From: Carposina sasakii | Lineage: Eukaryota > Arthropoda > Insecta > Lepidoptera > Carposinidae | Assembly (NCBI GenBank): GCA_014607495.2 | Contig: CP053167.1 | Location: forward strand, 6,882,001 to 6,946,000 | DNA length: 64,000 bases | Direction of reading: 5' to 3' | In this document: piece after piece, positions 11,200-24,589 of the stretch | How the letters are laid out: every line of letters begins with the position of its first letter | How positions within the stretch are numbered: position 1 is the stretch's first letter | The notes under the pieces: generated by a model | Database searches by the model: none | Seen by the model: only the letters and a program-made list of their open reading frames with translations | Told to the model about the DNA's origin: nothing | Translations under genes and position numbers: made by a program

Positions 11200-13795
11200 T
11201 CTTCCTGATTTGTTTCCATTTACTTGGGATCAATATTAAGTTTTGTTACATTTAACTCTATCACTTATTTCATTTTGTTACCTTCTGCCAACGCATGTAT
11301 ATTCTCTAGTCATCTTTTGCCAATGTCCAATACTTTACCTCAAATATATTTATTAATTTTCTTGTGTTAGATGAATTAGTATTTTGTACGCTATCGGTTC
11401 CAATTCCAATGTCGGGACATCGGACATCGATTGACCCTTTCTTAGCATAATCGTACCCATTACTCTCTCTTACTACAATAATTTAATTTCCTTAGAGATT
11501 CCATCATCAGATGTTATGTTTTATATGTAGGTGATCAAAACGCTCAGTAAAAGTATGAAAACAGACTACATGTGCCTACAATATTTGAGTATTGCCCTCG
11601 ATTTCTCCAAGATCCCATCATCAGATCCTGACATGGTGAATATGGGACCAACTTGGAAGCATACCATGACAAACTATAAAAAAAAATTGAAATCGGTTCA
11701 TATTATTGTAGTAAGAGAGTTCTGAGGAAACACACATAAAAAATAAAAAACATACAGACGAATTGATAACCTCTCTTTTTGAAGTCGGTTAATAAAAAGT
11801 AGTTCGTGCTTTTACAGTTACCAAAACTTTGTTTATTTCCACGTGTAGTTCAGATGACACAGTTTTCTAAGAAACTCTTTTTTTTTGTAATAAACCATTT
11901 AAATATGTTAACATGATAATACAGTTTGATGGCACTATTTACAATTTTAACATTAATTATAGATATTTTACATAAAATATCTAAATCGCTTCTCGTCGAT
12001 GCCTTCTCACATTAATTAGTATATAGATATCTTTTACTAATTCTTCGACAAATTGATGTATATTTAACCGTTATCGCCGAAAATTATTATTAGATTCGTA
12101 AAATATTTCTATCAGTGTGACAGCTTAAAAGTATTCGTATTATTTACTACGAACTTACAAGTTTTGTTATGACATCATTAATATCTTCTGTTAAAGTCTT
12201 TGTGATTATTAAGGGCGTATTACCTACTATTGAATCTGTTGGGCAATCAGTTTATTTTATCGCTTATTAAAAATTTATTTAAATATGCTTCATCAATCCA
12301 TAGTTCAAATATCTAAAATGGAAACAATAATGTTCGTTTCAGAAGAAAAACAATACATGTTCAGCCATCTTATATTTCTCATGTTAACCTTCCTACATAT
12401 GTGCTAAAGCGAAAACCTCTACACCATGAGAATTTCGCAAATATTTGCCAGACTTTTTGTTCATTTAATTTTAATGATTCCGCCAACACAACAGACAACA
12501 ATACACAACGGCCGTCGACAAAAGACTGAGCCGAGCCGGGCATAGACAACGAGCAAGGGTTTTTATCTCAGACCATAGACAAAAGGTCTTTCATTGGCAG
12601 AACAATGACGCTTGTCTTTGCCTCATTTATCATACAGCCAGGTTACTTTCATCGAATAATTACAAAGTAGGATTCGAGCCTTCAGAGAGGCTGTATGCAT
12701 TGTGTATCTTAATTATTATAATTATTTTTTTCGTTTTTACCACGGCATATAAGGGGAGGTATATTATTGTTACATCAGAAGTGGGATGAAATTTGTAGTC
12801 TCTTTAAACAGTTAGTTGTTTTAATTAGACAATTATTCAAAAGAGAAGATTTAAACCTAGATATTACACATCGAATCGCACGTAATAGGTAATAAATAAA
12901 TATTTCCCCATAGGATGTCTGTAACCAAGATCTTTTGTATGAGACTTATACATAAAAGTGTCAAGTAGAGTAGTAAATGCTGTAATAACTACTTACAACC
13001 GCGTTTATTAAATTGAGGTTAAATTATGTACTAATCCGGTAGCAATAAAATCAAACACATTATAGAAATCGATGAAAATTATATTTCTTGGTTGAACTTG
13101 TTGAAAATTACCTCCTAATAAGTAATGTTCAGCCATCATATAATTATTGTACTAGGTTATCATAAGTTATTAGATACAAATTCCCAAAAGTTTGATCACG
13201 TTATGAAGTTTATATATGTATGTATACTATTCAAAATGCCTAGCGGTTTTGTAATACGACGTGTTATTCATTATACCTGCCATAGATACACTAAACAGTA
13301 GTAGGCACGTCTACAACCTCATTAAACACTTCTTTTAAAAAGTTGGCACTTGTAAAAGGTTCGCCTACCCTGCATTAGAAGAAACATTACTAAGCGAAGA
13401 TAATAAAGTATAATGAGATTTAGGGAGTTTATCTAAGTACTAAATTAGATACGATGGTCGAAACCAGTTGTAAGAAATTATGGGCTTCCACAAAGATATT
13501 ATATTAGTTATAGAGCAGCGCCTATAATACTTGGAATCGGGTTACATAATGCGTTATAAGGTGAGATGAAACTTGGACAGGTAATTAGAAGCTTGTTTAC
13601 ATTCTTGTTGATATTAAATTCTTTTTCGGTAGCGTTGAAACATATTTGCTGGACGCGGCTTACGGACGGTTTTATTTCAAGGTAATGTGTTTTAAAATTA
13701 ACGGTTTATGAGGTATCCTGCACTACACCTGATGAAATAAAAATACATTGACACTTTGGTGCAAAAGGTCGAAAGCCTATTCTCTTTACTCTACT
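11200..13795. other. Non-coding stretch, possible regulatory DNA near 12480-12640
   Basis: There are no exons and no shared repeats. A less AT-rich patch at about 12480-12640 contains several ACAAT/AACAAT cores (for example cagaacaatgacg), which match the generic HMG/Sox recognition core. Such short motifs are common by chance, so this is only a lead. Confidence 0.3.
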
Positions 13796-13804
13796 ATACT
13801 CCAT

Positions 13805-13918
13805 CCTTTGGATGAATGGCCTAGTCAGGATCGCAAGTGCTGGATGCAGGCTGCTTTCAACCTGTTGCAGTGGAAGTCATTGGGCGACGATTATGTTCAG
13901 CATTGATGATGATGAATC
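13805..13918 (+). mobile_element. RTE-clade LINE 3' end fragment
   Basis: The stretch tggatgcaggctgctttcaa encodes a degraded WMQAA motif, as in the RTE fragment at 23616-23902. It is followed by a (TGATGA)n tail at 13904-13918. This is a very short 5'-truncated copy. Confidence 0.65.
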
Positions 13919-14039
13919 CACCTTTTTAGACAGCGATAAGTGGTAAAATTTGGTTCAGGAGATTATGCTGAGAACTCTGAATTCCAACGGGAATCGTCAT
14001 AGCACAGTTTTTTTTCACTGGATCTATACAAGTTAGGTA

Positions 14040-14300
14040 GGTTCTTGTTTTAGATCTACATTGTTGTAACTTCAGACGTCCGAGACTTCGCGTCCGATCA
14101 TGACGTCACACAATATCTCACCGGCTTTATTTCCCGTTGAGGACGTTTTGGAATATTTCTCGAATAAGTTCGGTCGTTATGAAGTTTCGTTCGCGTCACA
14201 TGATATTCTGGGAGTTTTCGAAATTGAATTACCGATGTTATCGCCTTTTATATTGTCAGCCTTTTTATTTCTGAACAGAATTACCTACAAGATATTCATG
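14040..14300. promoter_or_regulatory. Unique block with a palindromic TGACGTCA site; candidate regulatory DNA
   Basis: A consensus CRE/ATF site TGACGTCA lies at about 14100-14107 inside a stretch with more CG dinucleotides than its surroundings and no repeat match. The 67-codon open frame at 14100-14303 has no recognisable domain. A regulatory role for SoxD is only inferred from position. Confidence 0.25.
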
Positions 14301-14477
14301 TAATATTGTACAAGTTTTTATTTTTAATGCATTGTCAAGGTTTAAAAACTATGTTTTCTTGATTGGCACTCCTGTTATATCTGCAATAATCTGCATGCTT
14401 AGATTTTTCAAATTGTACGCAACTGATGTTTATGCGGTTGCTAATAATAAAGAGTACTTAATTCAAAAGTAAGGTAA

Positions 14478-14632
14478 GGATACACATATATATAGACACG
14501 GCTGTGTAGCTGCAGGATCATAAAGGAGATCCGAAAGTCACGTTTAGCCTATCACGGACAGATGTAAATTATCAGTGGCAAGTTGCAAGCCTGAAAGAAT
14601 GCCAGAGTTCCTTAGTCGACTCTTACGATAAA
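14478..14632 (+). repeat. Family A repeat
   Basis: Plus-strand copy containing gtagctgcaggatcataaag, cacgtttagcctatcac and ttccttagtcgactcttacg. It ends before the terminal gaagccccgcatcag block. Confidence 0.8.
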
Positions 14633-15239
14633 TAATCAAAATAAGAGCTTAATAAAGTCAATAGATAAATAAATATCATAAATAAACAGTAAAGGTATGT
14701 TCATGCTTTTGAAATCGTTAACGGAAAATGCAGTCAAAGGCCCGTTAGCAGTCGCTGAATTTCGCTTGAAACCGTTGTTCAGTTCTGAAGCTGAATTTAT
14801 TTGAAGTCGTTGTTCAGTTTGCACTGAAGCGCTGAAATCGCTTGAGCCTGTTGTGCAGAAAGTGCACTCGCTCCCTAATTGTTCGCAAAAGGGTACCGTC
14901 AATTGTTATTGCTTATTATGGTCAGCAAAAAAGCTATTGCATATTTTTTACACGAGAAAGTATCAAAAATATCTCAAACATCAAATTAATAATAATTCCC
15001 TTGTAGAGTTCAGTTAGAAAACAAAAAAATGCGATTGTAATTTAAGCACTGTATTTAAAAAAATCTTTATAACATTAGTTGTTCAGTAAAATAAACGAGA
15101 TTTATAATAACTAATTTCTCAGGTAACTAATATTTTAAACTAATATTTTACCGTTACCTGAAAAACAAAACGGAAAAATGGCTCCGATTTATTTTCCAAC
15201 GGTACCCACAGCCACTTGGGTTTCATAGCAATTTTTCTC

Positions 15240-15740
15240 TAATTAAAATTATCCCGATTGTCGTGCGCTCCGTGCGGCGTGCGTTTGTGTTGTGGTCTCC
15301 GACGCGTGCCTTTTTGAGGGTACTCGTGCTTTTTAGTGCCTACCCGCGTTTACCCTTCTAACTTTGTACATTGATAAAGCCATGTTTTTTCACCGCCTGA
15401 TGACGGATTATGTATTTAATGCCATTCACATAATTCTGCTTTAAAAAATCACGTCGTTAGTCATGTGACACTCGGGAAAAACTTTGATATAGACAAAAAA
15501 GCGGCCGTCGGCGTTCGCTTTCAGCGCTTATCATTTAAGTTTCTTCGAACGCATTAGCGGCTGAGAAATTCACGCATATTGTGCGTATACGACAGGGCAC
15601 GCGTTGGAAAAAATCGCGCGATAACCGCAGACAAATCGTGTCGAGATGACACTGCGGATTCACTAATGACGCAAAAATCTGCTATCGCGTCATCCCGTTA
15701 GTGGGGGGGTCATTCCTTGTTTAAAAAAGGGCCGGAAGCA
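15240..15740. promoter_or_regulatory. CG-rich unique block; candidate conserved non-coding or promoter DNA
   Basis: This is one of the most CG-rich segments of the window (for example cgctccgtgcggcgtgcg near 15270 and repeated gcg/cgc triplets to about 15690). It matches none of the repeat families, and no open frame carries recognisable protein sequence. It could be an enhancer or alternative promoter of the SoxD region. Cross-species conservation has not been tested. Confidence 0.3.
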
Positions 15741-15969
15741 CCCTTTGTGGTCGTGTGATTGGACGTCGTTTTGTTTGATTTTTCTCACATTGGGGTTGCT
15801 GATGGATGTTTAATTGGGATTGATGATTGTTTGCCGGTTGTTTTGATAGGCCTAACTAGTGGTTTATTAGAGGGAGCTAGAGTTAAAGTACTCTTTGAAG
15901 TATCTTATACTGTTCTTCATTTTTTACTCTATCCAATTGATAATGCTTGAATAATTTTTCGGTTAAATA

Positions 15970-16220
15970 ATTTTTTAAGAATTTGGCCGCGTGGTGCCGG
16001 CAGAGTAAATTCGTACCACCCCATGTCTGCCCGTGGGTATCGTACGAGGCGATTAAGGGTTTCCGGGAGGTAGGCAGCAGCGCCTCTCGTGTTGACAACA
16101 TAGTCCAAAATACAATCTGCGGTCACCAACCCGCCTGCCCAACGTGGTGACTGGGCAAATACCCCCCATGGCAGCCTTGTAGCATGCAATGGACTGCAAT
16201 AGGCTGATGATGATGATGAT
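15970..16220 (+). mobile_element. SINE (family D) with RTE-type tail
   Basis: The order of blocks is gcgtggtgccggcagagtaa, cccgtgggtatcgtacgagg, gcggtcaccaacccgcctgc, then ggactgcaataggctgatga and (GATGAT)n. It is homologous to 52978-53238. The tail resembles that of the RTE-clade LINE, so RTE machinery probably moved it. The 15929-16189 open frame on the minus strand is an artefact of this repeat. Confidence 0.8.
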
Positions 16221-16973
16221 TCAGCGAATTTATATTCATCAACTTTTTTTCTATCTATCTCGAGATTATTAAAAAGCTTTCATTTAAGTATATTAGCTAA
16301 CATATTAAGTATATCAATAGTTACTACTTCAGAAAATACATTAATATAGATGGTTAACCCTGATCTGAATTAATACGGATAAACCCAGCTCCATTGCGAT
16401 ATATATCTATTATTTTAAAAGCGACAAAGGTCCTAAAATCCTCTAACAACTACAGCCACAAAACATTTTAATCCGCTCAAGGTACACAATCATAATCATC
16501 GCATCTCGCTCACAATCACGAAAATTTCCACCTAGCAGAGCAAGACAAAGAATCGCTTATTACCAAGGGGTTTAGCGGGATTGGAAACATCATCAAACGT
16601 ATTAGGCGATCCTATTAAATAGGCACCCCCCTAGCAGGGGCAGAAGCCAACAGAAGTGACATCTTTGTTTGGACAGATAAAATCTCTTTGACAATTTGTG
16701 CTTATTCAAATAAGGTTGACGCAGCGCTAATATTCGCAGGATCATAACGTTCGTTGAGGTACTACAGCATTATCTGAGATGAATTAGTTTTACAGTTCAG
16801 TACACTAATGGATGTTTTAAGTATGTGTTTGGTTGATACATATTATGGAAGGGTATATGATGTAAATTATGACGTCATGCATCATGTAGGTTCCTCTTTG
16901 AAAACGGTCTTAGGTTGAAGACATAAGAATTGAGCTTAGACTTTGGTGTTAACGGATAAAACACTAGATACAA

Positions 16974-17102
16974 ACATACTAGGCTGTATTCCCGAAATGG
17001 GGTAGCCAGAACGGCAGGAACATAAAGGAGTTCCTACAACCACATATAGCATAACGCGCGTGCATAGATGTAAATAATCAATCAGTGACAAGTTGCATTT
17101 TA
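16974..17102 (+). repeat. Family A repeat, left part
   Basis: It contains gaaatggggtagccagaacg, then a degraded middle, then gtgacaagttgcat. The right half is absent. Confidence 0.75.
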
Positions 17103-17166
17103 ATATTAATGTTTGAGTTTGACAATCCCGTGCCAACAATATTACAAATAAATAATAATAAAACCC

Positions 17167-17435
17167 TCAGAGATTGGTCTAGTAGGTAGTGTACCAAGTA
17201 CATAAATGACCTAATTCCGCGATTATCACAAGCCATTGGTCTAGGGTAGTGACCTGCCTGGACGCCATTCCTGAATCCCGGTAGGTGCAAACATTGATAT
17301 GATAAATATCGATGTTTGTTTCCGAGTCATGGATGTTTCTATACTTATCTATGTATTTATATACCGTTTCTTGGCACCCACGACACAAGACCTTAGGGAT
17401 CTTAATGTGGAACTCGGTTAAATGTTGTGTTGTGT
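17167..17435 (+). mobile_element. tRNA-derived SINE (family E), rearranged copy
   Basis: The head motif attggtctagtaggtagtg occurs at 17172 and again in degraded form (cattggtctagggtagtg) at 17235. It is followed by cccggtaggtgcaaacattg, the body and cccacgacacaagacc. Compared with 33761-33949, this copy carries an extra ~65 bp between the two partial heads, either an internal duplication or an insertion. Confidence 0.8.
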
Positions 17436-17439
17436 TTAA

Positions 17440-18625
17440 AAAAAAATACTAGCTTATGCCCAAGTTCAAACATTTCAAATATATTAGTCAATTATGCAAG
17501 TTATAAACAACAACATAACAACATCACTATCTGCTGTCAATAAAACTCCAACGGCGAATTACAGGCAACTCTTTTCTACCCTCAAATACGACATAACCAT
17601 TCAAAGGCAAAACAAACAGTGTGCCCTCGAAGTTGGATGGAATCGGCAAACGTTTAAAATTAACAAAACAGATTGCATTGCCCTGTCTCAAAGCAAAACT
17701 CCACAATTCTTTTCATTTGCTTAAATGGGGGAGAGAAAAAAAAATGTTTATTCACAGGTTAATCTAAATATTTATTTTGGTGGCAATTCTATTTAAATAA
17801 CGTTAATAGTAATCTATTTTGAAAGAAATAATAGAACATTTCATGAATAGCTTTTAAATTAACGTCGGAGTTTACAATTAATAAGCTAATGATTTGTCCT
17901 TCCTCACTACGCAATATAGATTTGGAAAAATTTGAAACAACATTCTGAAATTTTCCGGATAAGAAAAGATTTAGCGTAATCTGTTTACCAATTTTTAGAT
18001 ATGCTTATGTATACAGGGTGTAAATATAGTTAAACGTAAAAAAGCCCAGTAGAGATACCTACACAAAATTTGACAGACATCCACATTTATTTTTCCGATA
18101 GGTTATCTGAAAAAATCAATAAGAACTTCCATAATGCAGTTAACACTTAAAAAATAAAAACACCACTCCCAAAACGGTAAACAAAATCTAAATATTAACG
18201 CAAATAAAATGCTTCATCAATTCACCAATCCCCTCTTGTTTCTGAGAAATGTTTCAAATCGTTGATTGTATGTTTGCACGTCTCAGCATTACTTAAATGT
18301 TCAACTAAGTTAGGCCTCTGATCTTTCTTTTCACCTGCAAATCGAAAATCGAGGATCAAAATAAAATGAGGACTTTATTAGCGTGTTTGTACACAATCTT
18401 CGGAAATCAAAGGCCTTTGGTGTTCGAATTTGATATTGATTGTACACCTATAGTGCTATTTCATCTGGCGGTTGGTAAGATAAAGCGGAAAACGGGATTT
18501 GGTCTTAAACGTTATTTTTTATTATGTTTATTTATTGATAAAAGTATGTGTGATTGATAAGTTTATAAACTATTTTCGCTACAATTAATTCCGTTTATTC
18601 ACTGAAACCGGGCCCTACGACATCT
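17440..18625. other. Non-coding stretch with a lone transposon end
   Basis: Mostly featureless AT-rich DNA. At 18012-18024 a tatacagggtgta motif resembles the ends of the MITE families that begin acagggtg, but no matching second end was found nearby. Confidence 0.35.
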
Positions 18626-18629
18626 GATA

Positions 18630-18920
18630 ACATAATTGCTACTGCACTAACTACAATCGTGAGAAACCAGACCCGAGCACCTTGCAGACGATTTGCACCA
18701 TTCCGAAACTAAAAATAATCTACATTGTTTCGCCAAAAGAAGGATTATAGAAATTAGTAAATTAGTAAACACTAATTATTATGAAACTCTAGGATTGTTG
18801 GAAAGGTTCAAATAATTAACTAATTCTATCCTAGGATTAAACATTTTAGATTTCGGAATTTGTAGATGCTCTCGGTCTGGTTTCTCATGGCGATTAGTTG
18901 CAAGTGCCTGTTGTCGCACA
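18630..18920. mobile_element. Foldback-type MITE, diverged arms
   Basis: The left arm at 18640-18715 includes cgtgagaaaccagacccgag. It pairs with the right arm at 18838-18915, which includes ctcggtctggtttctcatgg. Further matches are ttccgaaac/tttcggaa and a gcac(t)aac/ttgcaagtgc block. A single right-type arm recurs at 36795-36890, supporting a mobile family. Arms are diverged, so the insertion is old. Confidence 0.65.
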
Positions 18921-18924
18921 GATC

Positions 18925-21900
18925 CGTCAGTATATAGATGTTTGACTTCCGATAAAGCCTATACAATTTCATTCCTTGAAAAAGAAGCAGAAAGGATGTT
19001 AGATTTAGGCATGTCACATGATGATTGACCACTTACAAATAACATGCAAATATGTCAAAGGGCCTACTTCTTTTGTATAAAAACGGATAGGGAAAATTTA
19101 TTTGATATTTTTCAATGAGGGGCTATTATGAATTTCATTATAAAGAAGATTCTGCCCATTCTGTATTGATATTTTCTTTTGAAGTCCCTCAATTTTTGAG
19201 ATAATGACATATTTGTCTTTGAAACATTATCAATTTTTTTTTGCATTTGAGATTGAAACGTCTTGTTTCTTTCGCAGAGAGACCTTTTATGAATTTTAAT
19301 TATTTTTCATGAATATACGTATTTAGATTACATTTTTATTCGGCCCATTTGCATATTATTATAACGTCGGGTATTGTAACATAGAAGGTGAATGAAAGAG
19401 GTTTTTAAATTTATCTACGGCTTGTTCTAAATTATCGTCAAGTTTAATGGAATAAAGTATAGTTTTTCGACATAGCCCAAAACATATCGTACAGTTATTG
19501 ATATTATTCAATTAAAAAAAACTCATCCCCGCTTTCCTTATTCTATACATTCAACCCTAAATATTTTATAATATTTAACATATGATTAACTGCCAAGATA
19601 TGTACTAGCAACAATATGATCCTTTATGACAGTCGTGAAAAAATCGCATTAGCTTTTCTATACATAAATAAGCCAGCAAGAAAGAGATCAACAAATCCCC
19701 ATTTCAGGCCAGAAAAGGAAAACTATAGCAATTTGATAAGAAGCAACAGTACAATATGTAACACTGCACAACAATTTACTGGTCCATTATCGGCAGAGAA
19801 ATTGAATGGAAACTTGTCAATATAACTCGCCGTTTGCGGCTGCGACAGTAAAATGAACAGTAATGATGCGGTCGTTTTGTTAATCCGCGTTGTTTGCCAA
19901 CAAATCTGTGATTCGCAGGGAGAATTACAAAATTTACTGAACATAGTTTACACAATTATTTTGACTGTATTAGTTTGCCGTCATGATTGAAAGGAATTAT
20001 CTAATGCTTCGTCCGTGTAATCCTTATAAATCCCATTTCGTAGGAATCTCGATAATAGGTACCTACCCTTTAAAGGTAATGCCAAATTTTCACTTTCTAT
20101 CCAGTAGTTTCGGTTCGGTGTCTGTCTGAGTCTTATATCTTATACAGTAGAGATTACTTACAGATTGATAGTCACAATACCAGCTGTGCTAAAGGTATCA
20201 ATGTTGGTAAAGTCACCCCATCCAAACCACATCTACAATATTTGTATGAAATAAAAAGGGAGCACATTGTTTTACATAGGCAAACTAGATATTGGTGAAA
20301 CATATCAAAAAGCTTACACCCCCTAACCTATACCAAAACCTATTCGTGGTCATCCCCCGGATCAGTTTGGTCTGATGACCGAATATAATGGCGCATCTCT
20401 ATTGACGGCACAATATGGTAACAAATGAATATGTGCGGGCCTGTGAGGGCAATGTATTGATGTAGGAGCAATCCGAACAACCGTTCTGACCGTTAGGTAA
20501 CATATATTACCGTATATGTATATGAGAACGAAAGTTCGCTTTCCTGAAAACACTTTAAATAATGCTTAATTTCAATTATCTTTCAATCTAACTGGGTGAC
20601 TTAGACTTACGTGGTTTTCTTTAGTTTTAATTTAACCATATTTTTAAAATGTAATCTCTTAGTTTGAAGAATTAGGTAGAAATATGCACAAATTCAAAAG
20701 GTCAAGATCTATGCAAGGGCTAATAATAAAACTTAGATAACTTCTAAAGTCAAGAAAGTCAGAGACATTCCCACGGGACATTAAGGGTTAAACAAGTACC
20801 TACATCATATACTTTATATAGAATATAATAAAATTTCTCATTGGTTAAAAATAATGAAGCGTAACAATACTAACAATGGGGCTGCACTCACAGCAATATG
20901 AACCTTATTGTCAATACCACCAGGTTATTAATACTACATCCATCACCGATCTCTGACATCAAAGCCGGCTAACCAAGGATATGTGATTGAAATTCCTGAT
21001 CTGCATAGCAATAAACTTACTTCACTTTAAAAGAGATTTCAAAAGAACGAATAAAGAAAGCGAAGATGTTGTTATCAAAAGTATCGTCGGCAAAAAGGGG
21101 TCTTTTAAACGACACCCGCCATTTTAGAACGATATCGTGTTTTCACAAGCATGGACGACAAATCTTTCAGTTTATTGAGTTTTAAATTTGGACGCTGGAC
21201 GTAGTAATCGAAATGATATCGCCGTTTTTAATGCGTGATTGTTTTTTGCCGCTGATCCTTTCTTTAATAATGATAAAAGTCGCGTAAGAAATTTACTGGC
21301 ATACATTTATTATTGCTTTTTGGAAACCGCGAAATCGAGATGGAAATCGGCAAATTTTCGAACGCAACTATTTACAAGATTCATTTATTTGAAATGTTTT
21401 CACATCTGCAAAGTAATACACTGGAGAAATCTTTTTTCATTGTGTTTTATCGCCTCTCAAGACTGTTAGATAGACAAAAGATCGTGTTTACATAGGGAAG
21501 TATTTAGATCCGTCTGTCTGTCTAACACTGAACAGCGGCCGAATGTTTGTTATTTTATTAAGTGCTTTTCTGTATCTACATTATTGTAATTCCTACGGAG
21601 TACTTCACAAAGACTGCCTTGTTTACGTTAAAGGCAAGTGGCTGAACATCTAAAACTTTAACTGTTACACACAGACAAACTTATCGATCCAGCACTCCAA
21701 CTAACCCGATAAATTCGACAAGTAAATAGGTTCTTCTATGCTCAAGGAAATTTCAATTGGGTTTCGTCAGTCAAGATATTGTCGGATCAAGTTGCTCCAA
21801 TAAATTGGGCTGTGTGTATCGCGGAGTACATTTCGTCTCTATTATTAAACTTTTCAGTATTTTTGTCGGTCGCTTCTTCAGTGAGAATTGTACGGGAAAT

Positions 21901-22565
21901 AAATATTTACTTTTGCCTGTATATTGTTGGGAAAAGGTTAATATCTTTGTAAATAGACGCACGTGGCCATTCTGGAGTGCTGATGGAATTATATTTGATT
22001 GAGCGCGAATAAATATAACGAGTACCTTGAAGGCGGAGTGTCCAGTGCCAATAGATCGTGCAGGTGAAGCAAACCTCCTCTGGATCGGTTACTGGATGGA
22101 TCATATATAGTACGTATACATTCCATCTCCTCCATGTCATATATAGAATATAAATGTATTTCGATTAATAATGGGAATTCTAAAATTTACGCGAACTAAA
22201 CCGTGGACCCTAATTCTATAAAATGTTTTATACAAAAGTGAATTTAATGTAGGAGTTTTATATGGATTAGTCACATATCTATATATAGTACTTTGTAATA
22301 TACGCCAGCCTATTTTATTATGCTTTTACCGATGTGTCGACAGAGCTTACTTATTCGTAATCTGTCAAGAGTCGACACGCATCATTCGGCGCTGTTCGTT
22401 CGCGTTTGCCGTGATTAATTGTTTACTATTACAATTTAATGATAGCGATAAGTGATTTCGAACTTTCTCAAATTCCATTAAAATATAGCTTCTTACCAAC
22501 CTGTAGTTCTACAGACCCTCAAAACGCCCAGTAGGCACACCACCAGAAAAATAGACAGACCTCAC
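18925..22565. other. Long non-coding stretch, no recognised gene or shared repeat
   Basis: No exon-like frame is supported. Two blocks are less AT-rich and unique and could be conserved non-coding DNA: about 19828-19950 (ctgcgacagtaaaatgaaca onward) and about 21060-21500. All short open frames here lack recognisable motifs. Confidence 0.35.
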
Positions 22566-22569
22566 CATA

Positions 22570-22795
22570 ATGCCTTGATCACACGTACCGAGTAAACGGG
22601 CGAGACAGTAAAATGATTCTCGGCCGAGACAGTGACGTGGGCGAGTTAGACACTCGGCCTAGTAAATAAAACAGGGTCCGAGTTACTGTCTTGCCACTCT
22701 GGCCGGCCGAGCACTCGCCAAAGTGTTCAGACGAACCGAGCACTCGGCCGAGTTCACTGTTTCGCCCGTTTACTCGGTACATGTGATCAAGGCAT
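22570..22795. mobile_element. Palindromic MITE, 226 bp
   Basis: The ends atgccttgatcac and gtgatcaaggcat are perfect inverted repeats. Pairing continues inwards through ccgagtaaacgggcgaga and its partner, with repeated ctcggccgag cores. The whole element could fold into one hairpin. It is GC-rich against an AT-rich background and non-coding. Confidence 0.85.
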
Positions 22796-23561
22796 AACCA
22801 CTAGACAGTAGATAGTGGATACAGGACCGGAGTGGACGATGTAGTAGAGAAGAAGCCTGTAGCTACCCAGCAGTGGAGAAATGTGTGACTGATTAATGAT
22901 GACATCCAAGCCTCCTCATCCTAAGTTGTATCTTTCACCGCGGTGAGGCAAGAAGATATAGTTTGAGGTTCTTCTACTATTCTTTGATTTGGCGGCTTTT
23001 AGATTTTTAATCAGAACTGGTAAACACTTTGTTTTTTATCAAATATGTCAAGCGCATAACAGCTATATATACTCTCCCTTAGCATACTCCCACCCACGAC
23101 ACCCCTATAATACACCAACACATACTATACCTAACCACAACAATATAAAACAGGCACATAAATGTAAAACCCTCAATTCAAGAAAACCCTAACCCAAGTC
23201 TACATCAGCGTAAATAATATGACGTTAAACAAAGATGCCGAACATCGTCGTATAAGAAAGGTAGTAGGAGCTCTACAAAAATGTTTTAAATTGAAAGTAC
23301 CAAAATAGCTGAGTCCACACTAACCAAGCCGCCTAGCGCGGCGACTGTTTCGCGCAGCGATTGCGTCGCGAGGTTGTTCGCTCTGTGGAGACCAAATTTT
23401 ATGTAAATAAAAATAATTACTTATAATAGGTACATAAAAGCGTATATCTTTCATTATCTTTACATCTGTAGAATTTATCTGGTTACTTACATACAGCAGT
23501 ACTAAATTTAGAGGAATTGTCAGCAATTTCTTTAGAAAATATTCATTTATTTATGTAATTT

Positions 23562-23972
23562 GTCCCTGACATCTGGCCCGCTATGCTAATTTGGATTGTA
23601 TGATCTAATTTATGAAATCGAATCAGAAATGAGGAGACGTACAAAGATCACCGACATAGCTCAACGGTCCAGCAAGCTGAACTGGCAATGGGCAGAGCAC
23701 ATAGCTCGAAGAACTGATGGCGGATGGAGTCGGAAAGTTCTAGAGCGGATGCCACGTATCGGCAAACGCAGCGTAGGAAGGCCACCCGCGAGGTGGACGG
23801 ACGACCTGGCCAAGGTCGCAGGCGTCGGTTGGATGCAGGCTGCTTCCGACCGGTTGGAGTGGAGGCCTATGTACAACAGTGGACTTCCCAAGGCTGTAAA
23901 TGATGATCTAATTTATGATCCTGCAGTTCAGATTGCCCCATTCTGAGATACAGCCGTAATATGTATGTACTT
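23562..23972 (-). repeat. Family A repeat split by an RTE insertion
   Basis: Minus-strand family A sequence appears on both sides of the RTE fragment: tgacatctggcccgctatgc to the left (23570-23589) and gatcctgcagttcag plus ccattctgagatacagccgt to the right (23917-23957). Confidence 0.8.
23616..23902 (+). mobile_element. 5'-truncated RTE-clade LINE with 16 bp target-site duplication
   Basis: An open frame through this segment encodes the C-terminal end of an RTE-type ORF2 protein: RRRTKITDIAQR, LNWQWAEHIARRTDG, then GKRSVGRPPARWTDDL and WMQAASDR. It ends in an AAATGATGAT tail. Perfect 16 bp direct repeats (atgatctaatttatga) flank it at 23600-23615 and 23903-23918, the hallmark of target-primed reverse transcription. 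The catalytic domains are absent, so it is a dead copy. The frame is still uninterrupted, suggesting a fairly recent insertion. Confidence 0.92.
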
Positions 23973-24589
23973 ACATTCGCAACAACCGTAACTATCCTTC
24001 AACTCTCCTTATACGGTGGTATAGGGACGTACACCCCCACTCGCACCCCCTTTCTCTCGCCTTGCTATCCCGGGCTGCTCGTCCCACTTCAGCTTTTCTT
24101 TTATTCCTCGCCTGCTCTTGTTTATTTTTGTTTTCCGTAAGCCGGCGGAAATAATGGTGCTGGATTTGGATGGATACGTCCGACTTTTTTTTTCGTGATT
24201 TACACACGCTTTTGTAGGAGTCATTTGGGAATATTTTTTGTAGTTTTTGCAATATTTATTAAAATATGGAACAAATTGGAATATTGATTTAGTTATATTT
24301 AGGAATCTCTATATAATTCAGACGTGAATCTAGTTACTTTTATCCTTAATTTATTTATTTATGGACGTTTCGAATAAAAAACAACATGGACAGAGTTAGT
24401 TGGTACCTACTGTCAACTAATAAACATTCTATTAATAATAACTATCTTTATTATATTACCGACCTAATATAATAAAGTAAAAAATATTAATTTTACCTAC
24501 CTAAATTAGTCTGAGTTTAACCATGAACGTAAACATCTACGTAGGTACGTAAGTACGATAGACAGTGAAAATTTACCGAAAAAAGAAAT

